DNA from: Gemmobacter sp.
GTDB taxonomy: Bacteria > Pseudomonadota > Alphaproteobacteria > Rhodobacterales > Rhodobacteraceae
Assembly (NCBI GenBank): GCA_003509785.1
Contig: DOMY01000316.1
Location: 46,599 to 59,083 of the forward strand
Length of the DNA: 12,485 nt
Reading direction: 5' to 3'
Positions 1 through 5,986 of the stretch are shown in pieces (position 1 is the first letter of the stretch; the number at the start of each line of letters is the position of its first letter). Below the pieces are notes generated by a model. The model searched no databases and was not told the DNA's origin. It saw only the letters and a list, made by a program, of their open reading frames with translations. The position numbers and the translations under genes are program-made.

Positions 1-782
1 TCGCCATTCTCCAAAAAGTCGTCGGCCACGGCAATCGCCTGGGTCAGCAGGCCGCCGGGGTTGTTGCGCAGGTCGATAACCACGCCCGACACCTTTTCCA
101 TCCCGCCGACTTCTTCCAGCGCCTTCTTCAGCTCTTCCTGCAGGCCCGGGAAGGTCTGGTTGTTGAAGGTGGTCACCCGCAGCACCACGGCATCGCCCAC
201 CACACGACCGCGCACCGCCGTCAGCTTGATGACATCGCGGATGATCGACACATCGAACGGGTCCGGCGTGCCTTCGCGCACCACGGTGATGATGATTTCC
301 GAGCCCACCTCGCCGCGCATCAGATCCACGGCATCATCCAGCGTCAGGCCCAGCACGCTTTCGCCATTCACATGGGTGATGAAATCGCCGGCCTTCATTC
401 CCGCCTTGTCGGCCGGGGTGTCATCCATCGGCGAGACGACCTTCACAAAGCCGTCTTCCTGCGTCACCTCGATGCCCAGACCGCCGAACTGGCCGCGGGT
501 CTGCACCTGCATGTCGCTGAAATCATCCGCCGCCAGATAGCTGGAATGGGGATCCAGCGAGGACAACATGCCGTTGATCGCCGCCTCGATCAGCTTCTGG
601 CTGTCGACCTCTTCCACATATTGCGCGCGGATGCGTTCGAAGATGTCGCCGAACAGATCCAGCTGTTCATAGATCGAAGTCTGCTTCTGGGCCTCCTGCG
701 CGATGAGGGGTCCGGCAAACTGGGTCGTCAGCAGAACCCCGGCCACGGTGCCACCCAGCGCCGCCATCACGAATTTCTTCAT
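1..782 (-). CDS. ctpA: Carboxyl-terminal processing peptidase, S41 family (3' end cut off by the window)
   Basis: This is a periplasmic S41 serine protease of the CtpA/Prc type, which trims or degrades envelope proteins. 260 residues are visible before the left edge. Residues 1-28 form a signal peptide or N-terminal anchor (MKK followed by a hydrophobic run). A helical region with the family block SSLDPHSSYL lies at 74-83. A PDZ domain spans about 98-170 and opens with GQFGGLGIEV. The S41 core then begins and contains VIDLRNNPGG at 235-244, the oxyanion/substrate strand of the family. The catalytic Ser and Lys would lie further along and are outside the window, so activity cannot be judged. 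The ATG at 782 is preceded by a GAGGAAGGGAAG ribosome binding site that overlaps the envC stop codon; 19 nt separate the genes, so both are probably on one mRNA. Identification is firm; the exact subfamily is inferred from the neighbours. Confidence 0.93.
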   Translation of the reverse strand, partial: MKKFVMAALGGTVAGVLLTTQFAGPLIAQEAQKQTSIYEQLDLFGDIFERIRAQYVEEVDSQKLIEAAINGMLSSLDPHSSYLAADDFSDMQVQTRGQFGGLGIEVTQEDGFVKVVSPMDDTPADKAGMKAGDFITHVNGESVLGLTLDDAVDLMRGEVGSEIIITVVREGTPDPFDVSIIRDVIKLTAVRGRVVGDAVVLRVTTFNNQTFPGLQEELKKALEEVGGMEKVSGVVIDLRNNPGGLLTQAIAVADDFLENG

Positions 783-801
783 CGCCAAAAGCTTCCCTTC
801 C

Positions 802-1953
802 TCACGGCTCTTGCTGAGCCTCCGCCAGCGGCGCCGTCGCCGCAAACCATGGCATCGGGTCGATCGCCTCGCCCGTCTGCCGCAACTCTACATAAAGCGT
901 CGCGGTTTCCCGCCCGCCTGCCTCTTGCGCCGAGGCCAGAAAATCTTCCATCGCGGGAGAGCCGCCGCCCATCAGGCCCAGCGGCGCCCCGGGTTCGACC
1001 ACTTCACCCACTTCGCCATAGACGGTTTCCAGCCCCGCCAGAACCAGAAGATAGCCCGCCCCGGGTTCAAGCACGATCACGTTTCCGAAACTGAGCAAAG
1101 GGCCGCGATACCGGATCGTGCCGGACCAGGGCGCGGTGACGAGCGCCTGGGGCCGGGTGGCAATCACCATGCCGGGGCGGCGGACACCGGCGCCATCGGC
1201 CTCGCCCGGGCGGCGCAGCAGCGTGCCCAGGGCGGGCAGCGGCAGGTTGCCCCGGGCAAAGCCGAAATCGGCCATCCCCTCCACCTCGATCTCGTTCAGC
1301 GCGAGGCCTGCGGCAAAGGCATCCAGCGTATCGGCGCTTTCCAGCAGGCCCTTCAGCACTTCGGGGTCTTCGGTAAAGCGGCGCGGCAGGTCCGTCCGGT
1401 CAGAAATCGCCTTGGACAGCGCGGTGCGCGCCACCTGCGCCGATTTCAGGCCATCAGACAGGGTGGTGCCCGCAGACAGCTGCAGCGCGCGCAGATCGCG
1501 CACCTCTTGCAGCTGGCGGCGCAGGGCCTCGGCTTCGGCCTGCAGGGCGGGTGTGACCTCGGCAATCATCATGCCGGATCGCACGGTGCCCAAAGGCCCG
1601 GTGGGATGCAGCAGCAGCAGGGGCGCGGGATCGGCCTCCATCCGGCTCAGCACACTGACCAGCTGGGCCACCTTGTCGCGCTGCGCCTCGAACTGCATGA
1701 CCAGCGTGGCTTCGCGGATCGACACCTGCCGCAGGCTTTCGCGCAGTGCCGTCAGCCCCTGTTCATAGGCGGTGATCGTGCCGGTCAGTGCCTTGACCCT
1801 GTCCTGTGCCTCGACCGCGCGGTTCAGCTCGGCCACGGCCTCCTGCAGATCGGCGGAGGCCTGCTGCGCCTGTTCAGACACGCTGGCCGCCTGCGCGGCC
1901 CCCGCAAGGGCACAGGTCAGGCACAGGGCAAGGGCGGCAAGGTGGCGCATCAT
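802..1953 (-). CDS. envC: Murein hydrolase activator EnvC (coiled coil plus degenerate LytM/M23 domain)
   Basis: This is a 383-residue periplasmic protein. Residues 1-22 are a signal peptide ending in AAQA. About 24-105 and 135-180 are Ala/Glu/Gln/Arg-rich coiled coil. LLLLHP at 112-117 is the block EnvC homologues carry after the first coil. The LytM/M23-like domain covers about 257-370. Its zinc ligands are missing: the usual His/YAHL region reads EPGAGYLLVLAGLE (296-309), and the usual HLHFE strand reads ATLYVELRQ (351-359). EnvC family proteins do not cut peptidoglycan themselves but switch on amidases at the septum, which fits a dead metal site. The ATG at 1953 overlaps the gpmI stop as ATGA, pointing to translational coupling. 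A longer open frame runs upstream to 2151, but it lies over gpmI and would bury the signal peptide. No amidase gene is in the window. Confidence 0.92.
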   Translation of the reverse strand: MMRHLAALALCLTCALAGAAQAASVSEQAQQASADLQEAVAELNRAVEAQDRVKALTGTITAYEQGLTALRESLRQVSIREATLVMQFEAQRDKVAQLVSVLSRMEADPAPLLLLHPTGPLGTVRSGMMIAEVTPALQAEAEALRRQLQEVRDLRALQLSAGTTLSDGLKSAQVARTALSKAISDRTDLPRRFTEDPEVLKGLLESADTLDAFAAGLALNEIEVEGMADFGFARGNLPLPALGTLLRRPGEADGAGVRRPGMVIATRPQALVTAPWSGTIRYRGPLLSFGNVIVLEPGAGYLLVLAGLETVYGEVGEVVEPGAPLGLMGGGSPAMEDFLASAQEAGGRETATLYVELRQTGEAIDPMPWFAATAPLAEAQQEP

Positions 1954-3470
1954 CCGATCAGGCTTTGCCCGGTCATTTCGGCAGGTTGCGGCAGCCCCAT
2001 CAGCTGCAGCACGGTCGGCGCCAGATCGGCCAGACGGCCGCCCTGCCGCAGCACGGCGCCCGCGGGCCCGCCCACCAGAATCACCGGCACCAGATTGGTG
2101 GTATGGGCCGTATGCGGGCCGCCGGTTTCGGGATCGACCATCAGTTCGCAATTGCCGTGATCGGCGGTGACGATCATCGCGCCCCCCACCTTTTCCAGCG
2201 CCGCCAGCGCCTGGCCAAGCCCGGTATCCACCGCTTCGCAGGCCTTCATCGCGGCTTCAAGGCTGCCGGTATGGCCCACCATATCGGGATTGGCAAAGTT
2301 CACCACGATCAGGTCATAGCCCTTTTCGATGGCCCCCACCAATTGCGCGGCCACTTCTGGCTCGCTCATTTCCGGCTGCAGGTCATAGGTGGCCACCTTG
2401 GGCGATTTCGGCATGAAGCGATCCTCGCCGGGCGAGGGCAGCTCTTTCCCGCCGTTCAGAAAGAAGGTGACATGCGGGTATTTTTCGGTTTCGGCCAGCC
2501 GGAACTGCGTGCAGCCCTGTGCGGCCACCCATTCGCCCAGCGTATTGGTGATCTCCTGCTTGGGATAGCAGGTGGTCATGAAGTCATTGTGGCGGGTGGA
2601 ATAATCCACCATGCCCAGCATCGTGGCCCAGGCAGGGCGGGCCGAGGCATCGAACCCGTCAAAATCCTGGGCCCCCAGCGCCATGAGGATTTCGCGCGCC
2701 CGGTCGGCGCGGAAATTCAGGCAGAAGAAGCCGTCGCCATCCTGCGCCCCGGCATAGCCGCCGATCACTGTGGGGGCGATGAATTCATCGGTTTCACCCC
2801 GCAGATAGGCGGCATCCACGGCGCGGTTGGCATCGCTGGCGGTTTCGCCCTCTGCGCGGACGATGGCGGCGAAGGCGCGGCCCACGCGTTCCCAGCGGTT
2901 ATCGCGGTCCATCGCCCAGTAGCGGCCGATCACCGTGCCGACACGGGCGCCCTGCGGCATCTGTTCGGTCAGTTCACGCATGAACGTCACCGCGCTGGAG
3001 GGTGCCACATCGCGCCCGTCGGTGATGGCATGCAGCACCACCGGCACGCCTGCCCCGGCCACGGCGCGGCAGGCCGCCAGCACATGCACCAGATGGCCAT
3101 GCACACCGCCATCCGACACCACGCCCATCAGATGCGCCGTGCCGCCGGTGGCTTTCAGCAGGTCGATGAAGGCCAGCAGGGCCGCGTTCTGGAAGAAACT
3201 GCCATCCTCGATCGCAAGATCAATCTGGCCCAGATCCATCGCCACCACCCGGCCTGCGCCGATATTGGTATGCCCCACTTCGGAATTGCCCATCTGCCCG
3301 CGCGGCAGACCGACATCGGGACCATGGGTCGTCAGCAGGCCATGCGGGCATTGCGCCCAGATCCGGTCGAAGTTCGGGGTTTGCGCCAGCGCGGGCGCAT
3401 TGGCCGACCGTTCCTCGCGGTAGCCCCAACCATCCAGAATACACAGAACGACAGGTTTCGGGATGGTCAT
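1950..3470 (-). CDS. gpmI: 2,3-bisphosphoglycerate-independent phosphoglycerate mutase
   Basis: This cytosolic Mn-dependent enzyme interconverts 3- and 2-phosphoglycerate in glycolysis and gluconeogenesis. At 506 residues it is full length for the family. Visible signatures: ILDGWG with metal ligand Asp13; MGNSEVGHTN with the phosphoserine nucleophile Ser63; VSDGGVHGH (118-126); DGRDVAP (151-157); GRYWAMDRDNRWER (182-195); NFRADRARE (252-260); NFANPDMVGH with Asp396 and His400; TADHGN (435-440); and HTAHTTN with His456. All expected metal and substrate residues appear present. The start was set at the ATG at 3470 because AAGGAAAGGG lies just upstream and the family begins close to PKPVVLCILDGWG; an in-frame ATG at 3494 would overrun the ribosome binding site. 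The stop overlaps the envC start. A candidate promoter (3498-3526) and a strong hairpin (3515-3551) precede it. Confidence 0.97.
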   Translation of the reverse strand: MTIPKPVVLCILDGWGYREERSANAPALAQTPNFDRIWAQCPHGLLTTHGPDVGLPRGQMGNSEVGHTNIGAGRVVAMDLGQIDLAIEDGSFFQNAALLAFIDLLKATGGTAHLMGVVSDGGVHGHLVHVLAACRAVAGAGVPVVLHAITDGRDVAPSSAVTFMRELTEQMPQGARVGTVIGRYWAMDRDNRWERVGRAFAAIVRAEGETASDANRAVDAAYLRGETDEFIAPTVIGGYAGAQDGDGFFCLNFRADRAREILMALGAQDFDGFDASARPAWATMLGMVDYSTRHNDFMTTCYPKQEITNTLGEWVAAQGCTQFRLAETEKYPHVTFFLNGGKELPSPGEDRFMPKSPKVATYDLQPEMSEPEVAAQLVGAIEKGYDLIVVNFANPDMVGHTGSLEAAMKACEAVDTGLGQALAALEKVGGAMIVTADHGNCELMVDPETGGPHTAHTTNLVPVILVGGPAGAVLRQGGRLADLAPTVLQLMGLPQPAEMTGQSLIG

Positions 3471-3497
3471 CGGCGGCCCTTTCCTTGGTTTCAAGGC

Positions 3498-3526
3498 GTT
3501 TTACGCCGGGCCGCGCCGTGCCGCAA
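3498..3526 (-). promoter_or_regulatory. Candidate sigma70-type promoter for gpmI-envC-ctpA
   Basis: Read on the minus strand, TTGCGG (3521-3526) is followed after exactly 17 nt by TAAAAC (3498-3503). This puts a likely start point about 20 nt before the gpmI ATG. The -35 box matches the consensus in only three positions. The box lies in the arm of the hairpin at 3515-3551, so the same bases could serve two roles. Pattern reading only. Confidence 0.35.
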
Positions 3527-3551
3527 CTGCGCTTCGCACCTGCGGCACGGC
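3515..3551 (-). other. Strong hairpin between the 54-aa gene and gpmI
   Basis: GCCGTGCCGCA (3515-3525) pairs perfectly over 11 bp with TGCGGCACGGC (3541-3551). Inside, TGCG (3528-3531) can pair with CGCA (3535-3538) around a CTT loop, leaving a symmetric 2 x 2 internal loop. No T-run follows on either strand, so it is not a standard intrinsic terminator. A second small hairpin, GGCGT-TTT-ACGCC (3495-3507), lies between it and gpmI. It could be an mRNA stabiliser, a processing site, an attenuator or a partial terminator. Confidence 0.55.
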
Positions 3552-3569
3552 CAGAGCACGGTTTGCCGT

Positions 3570-3734
3570 TCAGTCTTTCTTCTTGGCCTCGGCTGCGGCC
3601 TTCAGGCGCTCCAGCAGGGCGGCCTTGTCAGACTGACCGCCAAAGGGGTTTTTCGTGCTGCCCTTGGCATTGTGTTCGGCATGTTTCGGTGCGTTTTTCA
3701 CTGGTTTTGTACCACTCTGCTTTCCGTAATCCAT
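3570..3734 (-). CDS. Small lysine-rich hypothetical protein, 54 residues
   Basis: This short open frame runs from an ATG at 3734 to a TGA at 3570 and encodes 54 residues. The N-terminal half is polar and basic (MDYGKQSGTKPVKN, then HAEHNAKG). A KNPFGG turn at about 28-33 is followed by a C-terminal amphipathic helix that starts SDKAALLERLKAAAEA and ends in KKKD. There is no signal peptide, membrane segment or cysteine. A modest ribosome site, GGGAAG, lies about 6 nt before the ATG. The gene fills the space between rlmH and gpmI, is on their strand, and uses the same G/C third-position codons (GCC, AAG, CTG), which favours a real gene. I do not recognise the family; the basic, helical make-up would suit nucleic-acid or ribosome association, but that is speculation. 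Confidence 0.62.
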   Translation of the reverse strand: MDYGKQSGTKPVKNAPKHAEHNAKGSTKNPFGGQSDKAALLERLKAAAEAKKKD

Positions 3735-3775
3735 CTGATCTTCCCAAAGTTGTCGCCCGATGCCCTGGCATCGCG

Positions 3776-3823
3776 CCCGTTATATCCGATGCCTGTCATA
3801 CCCGATGCCCATCATACCCGATG
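3776..3823. repeat. Three tandem 16-bp repeats spanning the rlmH stop codon
   Basis: On the minus strand three adjacent 16-mers read CATCGGGTATGATGGG (3808-3823), CATCGGGTATGACAGG (3792-3807) and CATCGGATATAACGGG (3776-3791). The first two differ at two positions and the third is more diverged. The first copy contains the last codons of rlmH (His-Arg-Val-stop), so the array looks like reiteration of the gene's own 3' end into the spacer before the 54-aa gene. Confidence 0.75.
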
Positions 3824-4282
3824 ATAGGGCGCCCCCGACAGGATGGAAGCCGCCCGATACAGCTGTTCTGCCAGCATGACCCGGACCAGCATATGCGGCC
3901 AGACCATCCGGCCAAAGCTGATCGAAAAATCCGCCCGCGCCCGCAACCCTTGGTCGATACCATCCGCGCCCCCGATCACGAAGGCCAGATCCTGCCGCCC
4001 GCCATCGCGCCATTTTGCCAGAAGATCGGCAAATTCGGGGCTGGACAGCAGCTTGCCGCGTTCATCCAGCGTGCAGATCAGCGCGCCTGACGGGATGGCA
4101 CGGGACAGAAGCTCTGCCTCGGCCGTCATGCCGCCGCCGCGCTTGTCCTCCACCTCGTGTTCGGCAAACGGGCCAAGCGCCAGCGCCCGGCCCGTGCGAT
4201 CAAAGCGCGCGGCATAATCATCTGCCAGATCACGTTCAGGGCCGGTGCGAAGCCGCCCCACCGCGCAGAGATGAACCCGCAT
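3812..4282 (-). CDS. rlmH: 23S rRNA (pseudouridine1915-N3)-methyltransferase RlmH
   Basis: This SPOUT-class SAM-dependent methyltransferase modifies pseudouridine 1915 in helix 69 of 23S rRNA on assembled ribosomes. Its 156 residues match the usual size of about 155. Family blocks: LDERGKLLSS (72-81); the glycine-rich SAM-binding loop FVIGGADG (101-108); the knot helix WPHMLVRVMLAEQLYRA (128-144); and the C-terminal YHR (153-155), which reaches the active site in this family. The ATG at 4282 shares one base with the rsfS stop (TGATG), so translation is probably coupled. An in-frame ATG at 4324 was rejected because it lies within rsfS and adds residues the family lacks. The last codons form part of a 16-bp tandem repeat (3776-3823), yet the C-terminal sequence remains canonical apart from an extra Val. 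Confidence 0.96.
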   Translation of the reverse strand: MRVHLCAVGRLRTGPERDLADDYAARFDRTGRALALGPFAEHEVEDKRGGGMTAEAELLSRAIPSGALICTLDERGKLLSSPEFADLLAKWRDGGRQDLAFVIGGADGIDQGLRARADFSISFGRMVWPHMLVRVMLAEQLYRAASILSGAPYHRV

Positions 4283-4647
4283 CAGACCTCGGCGGTGGGC
4301 CGCTGCAGATCGGCCGGAAGCCACATCTTTTCAAGCTGATAGAATTCACGCACTTCCGGGCGGAACACATGCACGATCACATCGGCCGTGTCGATCAGCA
4401 CCCAGTCGCCGGTTTCCTTGCCTTCGATCTTGCACAGGCGGCCGAATTCCTGCTTCAGCCGTTCCACCAGCTTTTCGGAAATCGCAGCCACCTGACGGGA
4501 CGAACGGCCCGAGCAGATCACCATGTAATCGGCCACTTCGGACCGGCCGCGCAGGTCGATCTGCACGATTTCTTCGGCCTTGTCATCTTCCAGGGAGGCA
4601 ACGATGCGTTCCAGAAGAAGTTCACTTGACGGGTCGGCGTCGTTCAC
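4282..4647 (-). CDS. rsfS: Ribosome silencing factor RsfS (RsfS/YbeB/Iojap family)
   Basis: RsfS binds ribosomal protein uL14 on the 50S subunit and blocks joining with 30S, damping translation when nutrients run low. The family core is plain: a leading helix LLERIVASLEDDKAEEIVQIDL, then ADYMVICSGRSSRQV (39-53), GDWVLIDTADVIVHVF (80-95) and the C-terminal REFYQLEKMW (100-109). I chose the GTG at 4647 (121 residues) because CGAGGG lies about 8 nt upstream and the N-terminus then matches the usual family length. An ATG at 4731 in the same frame would give 149 residues; it has GGGGGAGG pressed directly against the start codon, and the 28 added residues look unlike the family. The gene heads the minus-strand rsfS-rlmH pair. 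In many alphaproteobacteria nadD precedes rsfS; here a divergent dipeptidase gene does. Confidence 0.93.
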   Translation of the reverse strand: MNDADPSSELLLERIVASLEDDKAEEIVQIDLRGRSEVADYMVICSGRSSRQVAAISEKLVERLKQEFGRLCKIEGKETGDWVLIDTADVIVHVFRPEVREFYQLEKMWLPADLQRPTAEV

Positions 4648-4930
4648 GCGCGTGGCCCTCGGTCCGACCGGAAGCCCGGTCGCAGGATCAGAATGAGACA
4701 GGACATCGTCCTCCAGCTGTCGCGCCGCCATCCTCCCCCGGCGCTGGGTGTATTCAATAACGTAACCCCCGCAGGGCCCGGGTTCAACAATCCCGCCCCG
4801 CAAATGCAAGCCGCAGCCCATATCCGCCCTTGCGGCCCGCGTCCAGCCAAGAAGCGGCGCCAGAGGGGCCGGGCCTTGCCGGGGCGTGCGAAACATGGCC
4901 GTATGCCGCTATCTGCCGAAAGGAACAGCC
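4648..4930. other. Divergent spacer between rsfS and the dipeptidase gene
   Basis: This stretch holds the candidate rsfS promoter on the minus strand and the dipeptidase ribosome site AAAGGAAC at its right end. The first 84 bases could be coding if rsfS starts at 4731. I found no convincing plus-strand promoter: TTGCCG occurs near 4876, but no good -10 sits 16-18 nt after it. No RNA gene, terminator or repeat is apparent. Confidence 0.5.
4759..4787 (-). promoter_or_regulatory. Candidate sigma70-type promoter for rsfS-rlmH
   Basis: On the minus strand TTGAAC (4782-4787) is followed after 17 nt by TACGTT (4759-4764), a usable -35/-10 pair in the divergent spacer. The -10 lies in the only AT-rich patch of the region (around 4750-4765). 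The start point would be near 4752, about 20 nt before the alternative ATG at 4731 and about 105 nt before the preferred GTG. The same TTGAAC-N17 layout precedes the heme A synthase gene. Confidence 0.4.
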
Positions 4931-5986
4931 ATGCCCGACCCGATCTTCGCCCCCGTTTTCGCGCCCGTCTTCGATGGTCACAACGATCTGCTGTCGCGCC
5001 TGTGGGATGCGGGCGACAGCGCGGGGCGCGGCTTTTTTGACGGGCGTGCGGGTGATATCTCGCTGGATCACTGCCGCGCGGGGGGCATGGCGGGCGGGTT
5101 CTTTTCAATCTGGGTGCCGGGCGAGGCCGCCGATGCGCCTGACCCGCGCGCCATGTATCGCGCCTTTCCGCCGATCAGCGTGGAAAAGGCGCATCGGGTG
5201 ACGCTGGAACAGGCGGCGATCCTGATCCGCATGGCCGCCGCCCGCCCCGATGCCATCCGCCTGTGCCGGACCGTAGCCGAGATCGAGGCGGCGCGGGCCG
5301 CGGGCGCCATTGCGGCGATCCTGCATCTGGAAGGCTGCGAGGGCATCGGCGCGGGCCTTGACGAATTGCAGGTGCTGCATGCCGCAGGCCTGCGCAGCCT
5401 TGGCCCGGTGTGGAGCCGCGACAACATCTTTGGCCATGGCGTGCCTTTCAACTTTCCCGCCTCGCCCGATACCGCGCCGGGGCTGACCGAGGCGGGCAAG
5501 CGGCTGGTGGCGGAATGTGACCGGCTGGGCGTGCTGGTCGATCTGGCGCATCTGAACGAGGCCGGGTTCTGGGATGTGGCACAGATCAGCACGAAACCGC
5601 TGGTTTCCACCCATTCCGCCGCCCATGCGTTGTGCCCTGCCACGCGCAACCTGACCGACCGGCAGCTGGACGCCATGGCCGAAACCGGCGGACTGGTGGG
5701 GCTGAACTTCGGCGTGGCCTTCCTGCGCGCGGATGGGATGAAGAACCCGGATACGGCGGCAGAGGTGATGATCCGCCATCTGGACCATCTGATGGCGCAT
5801 CTGGGTGAGGATGGCGTGGCGCTGGGATCGGATTTCGACGGCACGATGATCCCGGGCTGGATGGGCTCGGCCGCGGGCCTGCCGGGGCTGGTGGCCGGGA
5901 TGCAGAGGGCGGGCTATGGCGCGGCGCTGATCGAAAAGCTGTGCTGGGGCAACTGGATGGGCGTGCTGCGCCGGATCATTGGCTGA
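4931..5986 (+). CDS. Membrane dipeptidase family (M19) zinc peptidase
   Basis: This 351-residue metal-dependent dipeptidase is related to renal dipeptidase. M19 enzymes cleave dipeptides, including some with D-residues or dehydro-residues, using two zinc ions in a TIM barrel. The ligands are all visible: DGHNDLL with His17 and Asp19; LHLEGCEGIG with bridging Glu134; DLAHLNEAGFWDV with His207; STHSAAHALC with His228; and ALGSDFDGTMIPG with catalytic Asp301. The C-terminal CWGNWMGVLRR block is also characteristic. No signal peptide is evident, so a cytosolic location is likely despite the family name. The ATG at 4931 has AAAGGAAC upstream; starting at 4886 would add 15 residues with no family support. 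It is the only plus-strand gene. Its last 11 nt overlap the convergent MFS gene. Substrate cannot be deduced. Confidence 0.95.
   Translation: MPDPIFAPVFAPVFDGHNDLLSRLWDAGDSAGRGFFDGRAGDISLDHCRAGGMAGGFFSIWVPGEAADAPDPRAMYRAFPPISVEKAHRVTLEQAAILIRMAAARPDAIRLCRTVAEIEAARAAGAIAAILHLEGCEGIGAGLDELQVLHAAGLRSLGPVWSRDNIFGHGVPFNFPASPDTAPGLTEAGKRLVAECDRLGVLVDLAHLNEAGFWDVAQISTKPLVSTHSAAHALCPATRNLTDRQLDAMAETGGLVGLNFGVAFLRADGMKNPDTAAEVMIRHLDHLMAHLGEDGVALGSDFDGTMIPGWMGSAAGLPGLVAGMQRAGYGAALIEKLCWGNWMGVLRRIIG

Noticed and set aside
1806..3824. 672-codon plus-strand open frame opposite gpmI
   Set aside because: Antisense shadow caused by the high GC of gpmI: His/Arg/Gly/Ala-rich composition, no recognisable domain, while the opposite strand carries every gpmI catalytic motif.
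4886..4930. Upstream ATG for the dipeptidase adding 15 residues
   Set aside because: The added residues have no family counterpart and would be translated through the AAAGGAAC ribosome site of the ATG at 4931.
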